A DNA stretch of 38,907 bases. It comes from Candidatus Zambryskibacteria bacterium RIFCSPHIGHO2_02_FULL_43_14 (GTDB lineage Bacteria; Patescibacteriota; Minisyncoccia; Phycocordibacterales; Zambryskibacteraceae). Below, piece after piece: positions 32,824-38,907 of this stretch (positions within the stretch are counted from its first letter, which is position 1; every line of letters starts with the position of its first letter). The position numbers were made by a program, and so were the translations under genes. The notes beneath the pieces were generated by a model, which was given only the letters and a program-made list of their open reading frames with translations, did no database searches and was not told the DNA's origin. Where the stretch lies: positions 9,129-48,035 of the forward strand of contig MHVR01000014.1 of the NCBI GenBank assembly GCA_001825315.1. Direction: 5' to 3'.

Positions 32824-33999
32824 ATGCCACAAATCAAACCAGAGGTAGAATCTTTCGCTCGAATCAAAGTCATCGGAGTAGGTGGTTCCGGCAAAAATAC
32901 GGTTAATCACATGATTAATTCTAAGGTTAAGGGGGTCGATTTTATTGCGGTCAACACAGATGCCCAAGATCTCCACCACTCGCTCGCCAAGAAGAAAATT
33001 CACATCGGCAAGAACCTAACTCGTGGCCTTGGTACGGGTATGAATCCAGAGCTCGGTAAACGCGCGGTCGAGGAGACTAAGGAAGAAGTCCAGGAAGCTA
33101 TTAAGGGTGCAGATATGGTCTTTATCGCCGGAGGTATGGGTGGAGGTACTGCATCGGGCGCCGCGCCAGTTATAGCTCGCACCGCCAAAGAGAATGGGTG
33201 TCTGACCGTGGCAGTGGTAACCAAACCTTTCCTCTTCGAAGGCGTACAGAGAATGAGAGTGGCAGAAGCGGCGATTGAAGAACTTAAGCAAGCTGTGGAT
33301 GCTCTTATCATCATCCCAAACGACCGTCTACTCCAGACGGTAGATAAAAATATTACTGCTAGAAATGCTTTCGCCATTTGCGATAATATTTTGAGAGAAG
33401 CAGTCGAAGGTATTTCTGACCTTATTACCACCCCCGGAATTATTAATATCGATTTCGCGGACATTCGTTCGATTATGGAAAACGCCGGAGCCGCCCTTAT
33501 GGGTATTGGTTCTGCCTCTGGGGACAATCGCGCTGAAGAAGCTGCCAAGGCCGCCATCAGTTCTCCTCTCCTAGAAATATCAATTAACGGCGCCAAGGGC
33601 GTGCTCTTCTCCATCGCTGGCGGAGACGACCTCACGATGTTTGAAATTCAGGATGCAGCCAAGATTATTACCGAGTCAGTTGACCCTAACGCCAAGATTA
33701 TCTTCGGTACGGTCCGCGACGATAAACTTAAGAAAGGTGAAGTCAAGATTACGGTTATTGCTTCGAACTTTACCGACAATTACCAAAGGAAGGGTGGTTC
33801 GCTTTTCCAAACCTTTGGCAACGACGGCAATAAAGCTAAAACTTTTATTCCTGTCTCCCAACCACTCAAAGATGTACCAAAGTCGGCAGTAGCAGACGAG
33901 AAAAAAATCGAGACTAAACAAAGTCCTCCACCAGTCGAAGACAATAATGATGACTGGAGTGCTGTACCGGCGTTTCTCAGACGTTCGAAATTGAAGTAA
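32824..33999 (+). CDS. ftsZ: Cell division protein FtsZ
   Basis: Tubulin homologue forming the division ring. The 391-residue protein has an intact N-terminal GTPase domain, the T7 synergy loop NIDFADIR, and a C-terminal tail ending SAVPAFLRRSK, which fits the conserved FtsA-binding peptide. The tubulin signature GGGTGTG is GGGTASG here (106-112). It has a 109-bp upstream region, separate from ftsA, containing the short hairpin CCCG/CGGG near 32717-32730. Confidence 0.96.
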   Translation: MPQIKPEVESFARIKVIGVGGSGKNTVNHMINSKVKGVDFIAVNTDAQDLHHSLAKKKIHIGKNLTRGLGTGMNPELGKRAVEETKEEVQEAIKGADMVFIAGGMGGGTASGAAPVIARTAKENGCLTVAVVTKPFLFEGVQRMRVAEAAIEELKQAVDALIIIPNDRLLQTVDKNITARNAFAICDNILREAVEGISDLITTPGIINIDFADIRSIMENAGAALMGIGSASGDNRAEEAAKAAISSPLLEISINGAKGVLFSIAGGDDLTMFEIQDAAKIITESVDPNAKIIFGTVRDDKLKKGEVKITVIASNFTDNYQRKGGSLFQTFGNDGNKAKTFIPVSQPLKDVPKSAVADEKKIETKQSPPPVEDNNDDWSAVPAFLRRSKLK

Positions 34000-34002
34000 A
34001 AT
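33997..34002 (+). promoter_or_regulatory. Candidate -10 box of trxB, leaderless
   Basis: TAAAAT overlaps the ftsZ stop codon and lies exactly 6 nt upstream of the trxB ATG at 34009. Confidence 0.4.
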
Positions 34003-34008
34003 AGTGGA

Positions 34009-34929
34009 ATGTTCGATTTGGCTATTATCGGTGGAGGGCCTGCTGGTGTTGCCGCCGGCGTTTATGCGGCGCGCAAGCGCCTCAAGACTCTTTTAATCAC
34101 AGAATCTTTCGGCGGGCAGAGCACCGAATCAACAGGAGTCGAAAACTGGATTGGCACCAAAAATATTTCCGGTCCAAAATTCGGAAAAATGCTAGAAGAC
34201 CATCTTCGATCATATGCTAGTGACTCTGTAGATATTAAACTTGGTGAGCGGGTTATAAATGTATCAAAGATAGATAATGGTTTTGAGACTAAAACTGAAA
34301 ATAATTCTTATAAGTCTAAGACAGTACTTGTAGCTACTGGCAGCGTTAGAAGAAAACTTGAAATACCGGGAGCTAAAGAATATGAGAACAAAGGGATAAC
34401 TTATTGCGCGTCGTGTGACGGACCTCTCTTCGCCGGACAAGATGTGGCAGTTATAGGTGGTGGTAACGCCGCATTTGAAACTGTCGCCCAACTCCTAGCT
34501 TATGCCAAATCTGTCACTTTATTACATAGAAGCGAGACCTTCCGTGCAGATGAGGTAACGATCAATAAAGTTCTTTTGCATCCCAATATGAAAGTATTAA
34601 AAAATGTTGAACTTATAGAAATACAAGGGGGTCAATTTGTTGATGGTATTTATTACCAAGATAAAATGACTGGTAATAGAAATCGATTGAAAGTCACGGG
34701 TATATTCATCGAGATTGGACTCTTGCCTACCACCAATTTTGTTAAAGATTTAGTGCCTCTAAACAAGATCGGTCAGATAGTCATTGACCCCAAGACCCAA
34801 AGAGCCCAAGTAGACGGCATCTGGGCCGCCGGAGACTCTACAGACGGTCTCTATCATCAGAACAACATCGCCGCCGGCGACGCCATCAAAGCCCTCGAAG
34901 ATATCTACCTATACTTGCACGCCAAATAA
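34009..34929 (+). CDS. trxB: Thioredoxin reductase
   Basis: FAD enzyme passing electrons from NADPH to thioredoxin. The 306-residue protein has the FAD-binding motif IIGGGPAGVAAGVYA (6-20), the redox-active disulfide Cys133/Cys136 in YCASCDG (usually CATC), the NADPH motif VIGGGNAAFE and the terminal FAD segment IWAAGDSTDGLYHQ. It starts 9 bp after ftsZ and may be transcribed from its own promoter or read through. Confidence 0.93.
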   Translation: MFDLAIIGGGPAGVAAGVYAARKRLKTLLITESFGGQSTESTGVENWIGTKNISGPKFGKMLEDHLRSYASDSVDIKLGERVINVSKIDNGFETKTENNSYKSKTVLVATGSVRRKLEIPGAKEYENKGITYCASCDGPLFAGQDVAVIGGGNAAFETVAQLLAYAKSVTLLHRSETFRADEVTINKVLLHPNMKVLKNVELIEIQGGQFVDGIYYQDKMTGNRNRLKVTGIFIEIGLLPTTNFVKDLVPLNKIGQIVIDPKTQRAQVDGIWAAGDSTDGLYHQNNIAAGDAIKALEDIYLYLHAK

Positions 34930-34939
34930 CTTAACTTAG

Positions 34940-35013
34940 TGGGCGATGCAGAATTCGAATCTGCGACCTTCCGAACGTCAATCGGACGCTCTAACCAACT
35001 GAGCTAATCGCCC
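34940..35013 (-). tRNA. tRNA-Val (GAC)
   Basis: A 74-nt cloverleaf on the minus strand: acceptor GGGCGAT pairs with ATCGCCC, discriminator A, T-arm GCAGATTCGAATTCTGC, and anticodon loop TTGACGT with anticodon GAC. The 3' CCA is not encoded. Confidence 0.95.
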
Positions 35014-35041
35014 ATTGTGACCCATTATACTGAATTTCTGT

Positions 35042-36436
35042 TTAGATTAAATAACGACTCAATTCTTCCAGATCAGAAAAATGTATGGTCTTGTCTTTAA
35101 ATATTTGACAAGTTTCGTGCCCCTTACCAGCCACTAAGATTATATCGCCAGAATGAACCATACCACAAGCTTTTTGTATTGCTTCAGCTCTAGCTGAAAT
35201 ACATTCATAATTTTTAGCTCCCCTTGGAACACCGGCCACTATATCACTCAAAATGACATCTGGATCTTCAGTTCTTGGATTATCCGAAGTGAAGATAACG
35301 TAGTCAGAAAAAGTAACAGCTATTTCCCCAATTATGGGACGTTTTGCCTTGTCCCGATCTCCACCGCAACCAATTAAAGTTATAAGTAATCTGTTCTTTT
35401 CCTTTAAACCTTTTAGTGTTTTTAATACATTTTCCAGAGCATTAGGCGTATGAGCATAATCCACCACCCCATATATTCCTTTTTTTGATTTTACCAACTC
35501 CAGACGCCCGGGTGGCGGATCTAGTTTGCTCAATATTTTTTTAACTTTATCTTTTGGAACACCCAGAAGAACAGCGGTAGCATAAACAGCCAAGACGTTA
35601 TAAGCATTGAAGCGTCCGATTAACTTAGTCTTAAGCACACTGATAAAATCAGCAGATGAGTTGAGCGAGAAAAAATATTTGTGAGCGGAAGTTCCACTAA
35701 GTACATAATCTCCTTTCTGATCATCAGCATTAGCTAGAGCAAAAGCGTTTTCTGGTAATTTATCGAAGAATTTCTTTTTTACTTCTGCATACTTTTCAAA
35801 TGTTCCGTGGTAATCAAGATGGTCAAGAGTAAGATTGGTAAAAATACCTCCGACAAATTCGAGCCCAGCAATTCTTTCTTCTTCAATACCATGAGATGAG
35901 CATTCCATGAAAGCATACTCCACACCCATAACTACAGCTTCTTTTAAAAAACTGGTTAAAGTTATGGAATCTGGAGTAGTATGATCAGTAGAATAAATCT
36001 TATCATCAATTCTATTTTCTACAGTGGAAATTAGAGCAGTATGGTATCCCAATATTCGAAACATTTTAAATAAAAGAGTTGCTACGGTAGTTTTCCCATT
36101 GGTACCGGTAATCCCAACTAATTTCAAATGACGAGTCGGGTAACTATAGAAATTTTGAGCAATTATTCCTATGGCCTTGCGACTATCTACCACCTTTACA
36201 TAAGTGATTCCATTCGCCTTTTTCTTAACATTATTTTGATGAACTACGGCCTTCGCCCCCCTTTTTATGGCCTCTTCAATATAATCATGACCATCGTCCT
36301 CAATTCCCTTCGCAGAGATGAATAATGATCTAGAAACAACTTTTCTGGAATCGAACGTCATCTGATCAACTGAGATTAATGTATCACCTACTATTTCCAA
36401 TATATCTAATCCCGATATAAGATCTTTAACCTTCAT
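35042..36436 (-). CDS. murE: UDP-MurNAc-tripeptide synthetase MurE
   Basis: Adds the third stem-peptide residue in the cytoplasm. The 464-residue protein has the ATP loop GITGTNGKTT (108-117), the MurE TVENR and DHTTPD segments, the carbamylated-lysine region YAEVKKKFF and the C-terminal DNPRTE motif (385-390). DNPR-type motifs are linked to meso-diaminopimelate, so mDAP is the likely substrate. It lies alone between tRNA-Ser and tRNA-Val. Confidence 0.94.
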   Translation of the reverse strand: MKVKDLISGLDILEIVGDTLISVDQMTFDSRKVVSRSLFISAKGIEDDGHDYIEEAIKRGAKAVVHQNNVKKKANGITYVKVVDSRKAIGIIAQNFYSYPTRHLKLVGITGTNGKTTVATLLFKMFRILGYHTALISTVENRIDDKIYSTDHTTPDSITLTSFLKEAVVMGVEYAFMECSSHGIEEERIAGLEFVGGIFTNLTLDHLDYHGTFEKYAEVKKKFFDKLPENAFALANADDQKGDYVLSGTSAHKYFFSLNSSADFISVLKTKLIGRFNAYNVLAVYATAVLLGVPKDKVKKILSKLDPPPGRLELVKSKKGIYGVVDYAHTPNALENVLKTLKGLKEKNRLLITLIGCGGDRDKAKRPIIGEIAVTFSDYVIFTSDNPRTEDPDVILSDIVAGVPRGAKNYECISARAEAIQKACGMVHSGDIILVAGKGHETCQIFKDKTIHFSDLEELSRYLI

Positions 36437-36452
36437 TTTTTATATTGATAGG

Positions 36453-36537
36453 CGGAAGGGGTGAGATTTGAACTCACGGTACCTTGCGGCACGCCGGTTT
36501 TCGAAACCGGTGCTTTAAACCACTCAGCCACCCTTCC
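36453..36537 (-). tRNA. tRNA-Ser (CGA)
   Basis: An 85-nt tRNA with a long variable arm, as expected for serine. Acceptor GGAAGGG pairs with CCCTTCC, discriminator G, anticodon loop TTCGAAA with anticodon CGA. The 3' end continues as CCT, so CCA is not encoded. Confidence 0.95.
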
Positions 36538-36592
36538 AATTCAAACAAGGTCATACTACCAATCTTTACTAAATCTTTCTACCCAAACATTC

Positions 36593-36868
36593 TTATTCCA
36601 ATGTTCTGCAGAACTTAAGAATATCTTTACCACGCTTAGTTAGAGCATGACGCACTGAACTACCATCACTCCGCTTCATCACAATACCAGCAATAGTGAG
36701 TTTACGCAGATGTTCAGATGTGGTTCGGAAATCAATATAAACGTGTTCAGCAATGTCAAAGACTGATAGTTCGGACTGTTTATCAAGAAGGTCAACAATC
36801 TGAATTCTTCTATGACTAGCAATCCCTTTCAATATTGTTTCAAGCTCTCTGTATCTTTTCTTATCCAT
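36593..36868 (-). CDS. ArsR-like winged-helix regulator
   Basis: A 91-residue protein with the ArsR winged-helix order: IASHRRIQIVDLL, SVFDIAEHVYIDFRTTSEHLRKL (recognition helix) and IVMKRSDGSSVRHALT (wing). There is no obvious metal-binding cysteine pair. The start at 36868 (MDKKRYREL) is preferred because the upstream ATG at 36877 overlaps the TATAAT -10 box. Palindromes containing TTCTGCAGAA lie at both ends of the gene, suggesting self-regulation. Confidence 0.82.
   Translation of the reverse strand: MDKKRYRELETILKGIASHRRIQIVDLLDKQSELSVFDIAEHVYIDFRTTSEHLRKLTIAGIVMKRSDGSSVRHALTKRGKDILKFCRTLE
36603..36614. promoter_or_regulatory. Operator-like palindrome in the 3' end of the ArsR gene
   Basis: GTTCTGCAGAAC, a perfect 12-bp palindrome within the last codons. 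It shares the 10-bp core TTCTGCAGAA with the promoter-side palindrome at 36887-36898. Confidence 0.5.
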
Positions 36869-36875
36869 CACAATC

Positions 36876-36898
36876 ATTATACCTTAATTCTGCAGAAT
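36876..36898 (-). promoter_or_regulatory. Promoter and operator of the ArsR-like gene
   Basis: A consensus TATAAT (36876-36881) sits 7 nt before the preferred ATG, so the transcript is nearly leaderless. The palindrome ATTCTGCAGAAT (36887-36898) lies where the promoter spacer should be, a good place for a repressor. Confidence 0.6.
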
Positions 36899-36910
36899 AT
36901 TGGTATAGAC

Positions 36911-36939
36911 TACACAAAAATGAAATAATGCCATATAAT
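36911..36939 (+). promoter_or_regulatory. Promoter of tRNA-Glu
   Basis: TACACA (36911-36916), a 17-bp spacer and consensus TATAAT (36934-36939) end 10 bp before the tRNA 5' end. Confidence 0.6.
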
Positions 36940-36949
36940 CTGGACTTAA

Positions 36950-37021
36950 GGCCCTATCGTCTATCGGTTAGGACACAAGCTTTTCAAGCTTGGAAGCCGG
37001 GTTCGACTCCCGGTAGGGTCA
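36950..37021 (+). tRNA. tRNA-Glu (TTC)
   Basis: A 72-nt cloverleaf: acceptor GGCCCTA pairs with TAGGGTC (one G-T pair), anticodon loop TTTTCAA with anticodon TTC, T-loop GTTCGACTC. CCA is not encoded. The recombinase element begins directly after its 3' end, so the tRNA is a candidate attachment site. Confidence 0.95.
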
Positions 37022-38547
37022 CAAATCGAAACTTCAGCAGGTGAGAGCAAAAAATCGGAGCGCGCCGAAGGCGCGCTGTATGGTGAAAGCATGGAATCCA
37101 TCTTGCGGACGCGGGCGAAATCGGAGGGCGGGCAAAATGAGATTGAGATAGTTTTGTCTTTCATCGCGGGGTTCGTTCCGAAGGAACGAAGAAAATCTCT
37201 CATCTCATGGAGATTTTCACTGGTTGCCAGAAACCCCGCGCGTTTTGAATCCAAAATCCATTTCCGCAGGGGTTCGACCCAATTCTTTCTCTCGGCTTGG
37301 ACAGATGAAGATTTGGCGTGAAGCGAAAGTTTTTGACGCATGAGAACGTCTTTTTTCACTAAATATATTTCACGCTCAATATCTTTGTTTAAGTAGAGGT
37401 CAACAAGTGCGTCAAGTTTCGCTTCAATTCCTTTCAAATCTTCCTTCATCTGTCCAAGACGACTCCCCGAAGCGTGGGATTCTTCGGACTGTAACACATC
37501 AACTTTTTGTAACATGTATTCTGCCCACGATTCGGGAAGGGACACTCCTTGAAGCTGTTCTCTGACTTGGGAGACGAGCAAATCTTCTCGTAAATATTTT
37601 TGCAAACAAACACCGTGCTTTTTCGAGCACCGATAGTACCGATATCGTCCGCCAGATTTTCCAGTCGCCCATTGTGCAGAAATCATACTGTCACATTCGG
37701 CGCATCGAAAAAGACCGGTGAAGGGAAAATTGTGAGATATTTTGGAATGTCTCGGATGTGCTCGTCTCTCCAAGACTTTCTGCACAGCTTCAAAGAGTGT
37801 CGGAGAAAGAATTGGCGCAAAGCTTCCGGGAAAATATTCACCATGATGATTGACGAAACCGAGATATGCACGATTGGTCAACATTCTTTTCACGGAAGCT
37901 TTGACAAGTGGCTTTCCGGACTTTTGCGTCACCCCATGGAGAGCCAGAAACTTCGACAGCGAAACGAGGGTATGTGAACTTTTTAGATATTCTTTAAAAG
38001 CACGAACAATAATTTTAGATTTAATCGGATCAGGTTCAATATTGCGCGTAGTGGGATTGTTCACATACCCGAATGGAGCGTTTGTCAGCCACTCTCCCCG
38101 TCGCAGTTTTTGGCGGAAACCTCGCTCAACATTTTGTTTTAAGTTGTCAGAATAATATTTACTTTGTCCGAAAGCCACTTGTAACATAAACAGCCCCTGC
38201 GGTGTTGGTTCAAACCAAAATGTCGGAAAACGCAAAGAAACTATTTTGGAAGTGTCTACGGCATATATGATGCGACCTCCGTCAATACTATTTCTGGCTA
38301 AACGGTCTGGATGCCACGAAAGAATACCTACACCGTCTAACTTTTCAATTTTGAGCATCATTTTGCCGAACACTTCTCGTCCAGGTTTTTTTGCGCTTTT
38401 CGACTCTTGAAATTCCTCCAGAATTTCAAGATTTTCTCTGCTCGCAAATTCACGAAGCTCAAACAGTTGTGATTCAATAGACATGACTTGGTGGTCATCA
38501 TCTTCAGTAGACTTGCGAGCGTAGAGAAAATATTTTGGTTTTAACAT
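36961..38547 (-). CDS. Large serine recombinase
   Basis: Site-specific recombinase acting through a serine nucleophile. The frame can start at 38571 but MLKPKYFLYARKSTED at 38547 fits better. Numbered from 38571: catalytic domain with Ser21 in YARKSTED and arginines in HPDRLARN (90-93); recombinase domain about 165-270 (APFGYVNN); zinc ribbon 285-340 with cysteines in LFRCAECDS and YYRCSKKHGVC; coiled coil about 370-420. The last 60 or so residues are read through an inverted repeat and then antisense to tRNA-Glu (GSRTRLPSLKSLCPNR), so they probably are not an evolved domain. The inverted repeats on both sides of the gene suggest an integrase or invertase. Confidence 0.88.
   Translation of the reverse strand: MLKPKYFLYARKSTEDDDHQVMSIESQLFELREFASRENLEILEEFQESKSAKKPGREVFGKMMLKIEKLDGVGILSWHPDRLARNSIDGGRIIYAVDTSKIVSLRFPTFWFEPTPQGLFMLQVAFGQSKYYSDNLKQNVERGFRQKLRRGEWLTNAPFGYVNNPTTRNIEPDPIKSKIIVRAFKEYLKSSHTLVSLSKFLALHGVTQKSGKPLVKASVKRMLTNRAYLGFVNHHGEYFPGSFAPILSPTLFEAVQKVLERRAHPRHSKISHNFPFTGLFRCAECDSMISAQWATGKSGGRYRYYRCSKKHGVCLQKYLREDLLVSQVREQLQGVSLPESWAEYMLQKVDVLQSEESHASGSRLGQMKEDLKGIEAKLDALVDLYLNKDIEREIYLVKKDVLMRQKLSLHAKSSSVQAERKNWVEPLRKWILDSKRAGFLATSENLHEMRDFLRSFGTNPAMKDKTISISFCPPSDFARVRKMDSMLSPYSAPSARSDFLLSPAEVSICDPTGSRTRLPSLKSLCPNR
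37059..37145 (+). repeat. Inverted repeat A, next to tRNA-Glu
   Basis: Starts with a perfect hairpin AGCGCGCC / GGCGCGCT (37059-37077), then a 56-base block (37080-37135) that matches the reverse complement of 38604-38659 at 46 of 56 positions by my count, and ends near AATGAGATT. It lies inside the 3' end of the recombinase frame. Confidence 0.8.
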
Positions 38548-38586
38548 ATATATGTTTTTGGATTCAAACAAAGCTAAACTATTAAA

Positions 38587-38679
38587 ATCTCATTTCTGCA
38601 TCCTTGCCCGCCCTCCAAATTCGCCCGAACCCACAAGGCGGATTCCATTCTCTCACCATTTTCCGCGCCGACGGCGCGG
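38587..38679 (-). repeat. Inverted repeat B, upstream of the recombinase
   Basis: Read on the minus strand it has the same order as repeat A: hairpin CCGCGCC / GGCGCGG (38663-38679), the matching 56-base block (38604-38659) and AATGAGATT. It is 8-9 nt longer than A near the last motif. Confidence 0.8.
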
Positions 38680-38907
38680 GGCAGGTTGGGGCTTTCAGAA
38701 CCCGAAGTCTCTAATTGCGGACTAATCCTATCCTTTGCTCTAACTTTTTTCCAAAATGTAAGTGGTGACGTGACAATGAATTCCGTCACGCCGTAGCGTC
38801 CACTCCACCACACTGTCGGGTACGACAGTGTGTCTCCGTTCCCGCTCCGTCGTCCGCCCTCGTCCCACCGCTTCCCATGCATGGATTTGTTTTGCGCGGG
38901 AGTTTCT
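38680..38907. other. Non-coding GC-rich region with hairpins at window end
   Basis: No convincing gene is seen from the recombinase start to the window end. A 102-residue minus-strand frame (38574-38882) is mostly translation of repeat B and low-complexity GC-rich sequence. The region holds the hairpin described at 38809 and a weaker one, CGTGAC / GTCACG near 38769-38790. The far end of any recombinase element probably lies beyond the window. Confidence 0.5.
38809..38832. repeat. Perfect 10-bp hairpin
   Basis: CACACTGTCG and CGACAGTGTG pair around GGTA. No T-run follows, so it is not an intrinsic terminator; it could be a recombination or protein-binding site. Confidence 0.6.

Noticed and set aside
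36461-36643. Plus-strand frame beginning MRFELTVPCGTP
   Set aside because: It is the antisense translation of tRNA-Ser, a common false gene call.
36835-37044. Plus-strand frame across 36.8-37.0 kb
   Set aside because: It runs through the ArsR promoter region and tRNA-Glu; no protein-like features.
38574-38882. 102-residue minus-strand frame upstream of the recombinase
   Set aside because: Mostly a translation of inverted repeat B and GC-rich low-complexity sequence; no start signal or recognisable domain.
1-38907. CRISPR array or cas genes
   Set aside because: No regularly spaced direct repeats of suitable length and no Cas-like proteins were seen; the CTAG heptads are far too short.

Overview
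This 38.9 kb window most resembles a chromosomal segment of a Candidate Phyla Radiation (Patescibacteria) bacterium, probably Parcubacteria. This is inferred from gene content and not from a database match. The support is: trimmed housekeeping enzymes (ThrRS without TGS or editing domains, ProRS without the editing insertion, a short peptidyl-tRNA hydrolase, a short delta'-like clamp-loader subunit); an array of short pilin-like membrane proteins beside a membrane-anchored solute-binding protein; tRNA genes without encoded CCA; weak or absent Shine-Dalgarno sites at most genes; and -10 boxes 6-7 nt from several start codons. No CRISPR array or rRNA gene was seen.

Layout. 1-3.9 kb: 3' part of dnaE, a Y1/HUH transposase (RAYT) module with terminal hairpins, and thrS. 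4.0-11.0 kb (minus strand): lysS, greA, then mrdA (PBP2), a mini MreD-like protein, mreC, mreB and proS, a cell-shape block behind a tRNA synthetase. 11.1-12.0 kb: a solitary ribbon-helix-helix gene and a TrpR-like regulator bracketed by two identical operator-like palindromes. 12.0-14.7 kb (minus): rseP, frr, a delta'-like gene and an FKBP isomerase; two of these genes carry palindromic insertions in frame. 14.8-19.8 kb: a LOG-family gene and two GC-rich plus-strand cassettes (SPFH protein; membrane lysozyme-like protein), separated by two minus-strand coiled-coil genes. 19.8-23.3 kb (minus): six small pilin-like membrane proteins downstream of an anchored solute-binding protein. 23.4-27.5 kb: a second RAYT module abutting the 3' end of gyrA, gyrA itself, a one-helix protein and a degenerate metallo-beta-lactamase-fold protein. 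27.6-34.9 kb: an S1-domain protein, pth (minus), lepB, a HisRS-like protein with altered motifs, bS21, ybeY, ftsA, ftsZ and trxB. 34.9-38.9 kb: tRNA-Val, murE, tRNA-Ser, an ArsR-type regulator flanked by palindromes, tRNA-Glu, and a large serine recombinase whose reading frame runs antisense into tRNA-Glu and which lies between two inverted repeats.

How the genes fit together. Most genes serve replication (dnaE, delta', gyrA), translation (thrS, lysS, proS, frr, S1, pth, bS21, ybeY, tRNAs), wall growth and division (mreB/C, PBP2, murE, ftsA, ftsZ) and the envelope (lepB, rseP, FKBP, pilin array). Over this lies an accessory layer: two RAYT/REP modules, a solo REP-like palindrome, an in-gene palindromic element, a CTAG heptad repeat, three self-contained expression cassettes and a recombinase element at tRNA-Glu.

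The strongest candidates for something undescribed are the dual-operator regulator loci, the recombinase between inverted repeats, the cassettes, the pilin/solute-binding operon with its shared leader motif, and the RAYT modules placed at the stop codons of dnaE and gyrA.
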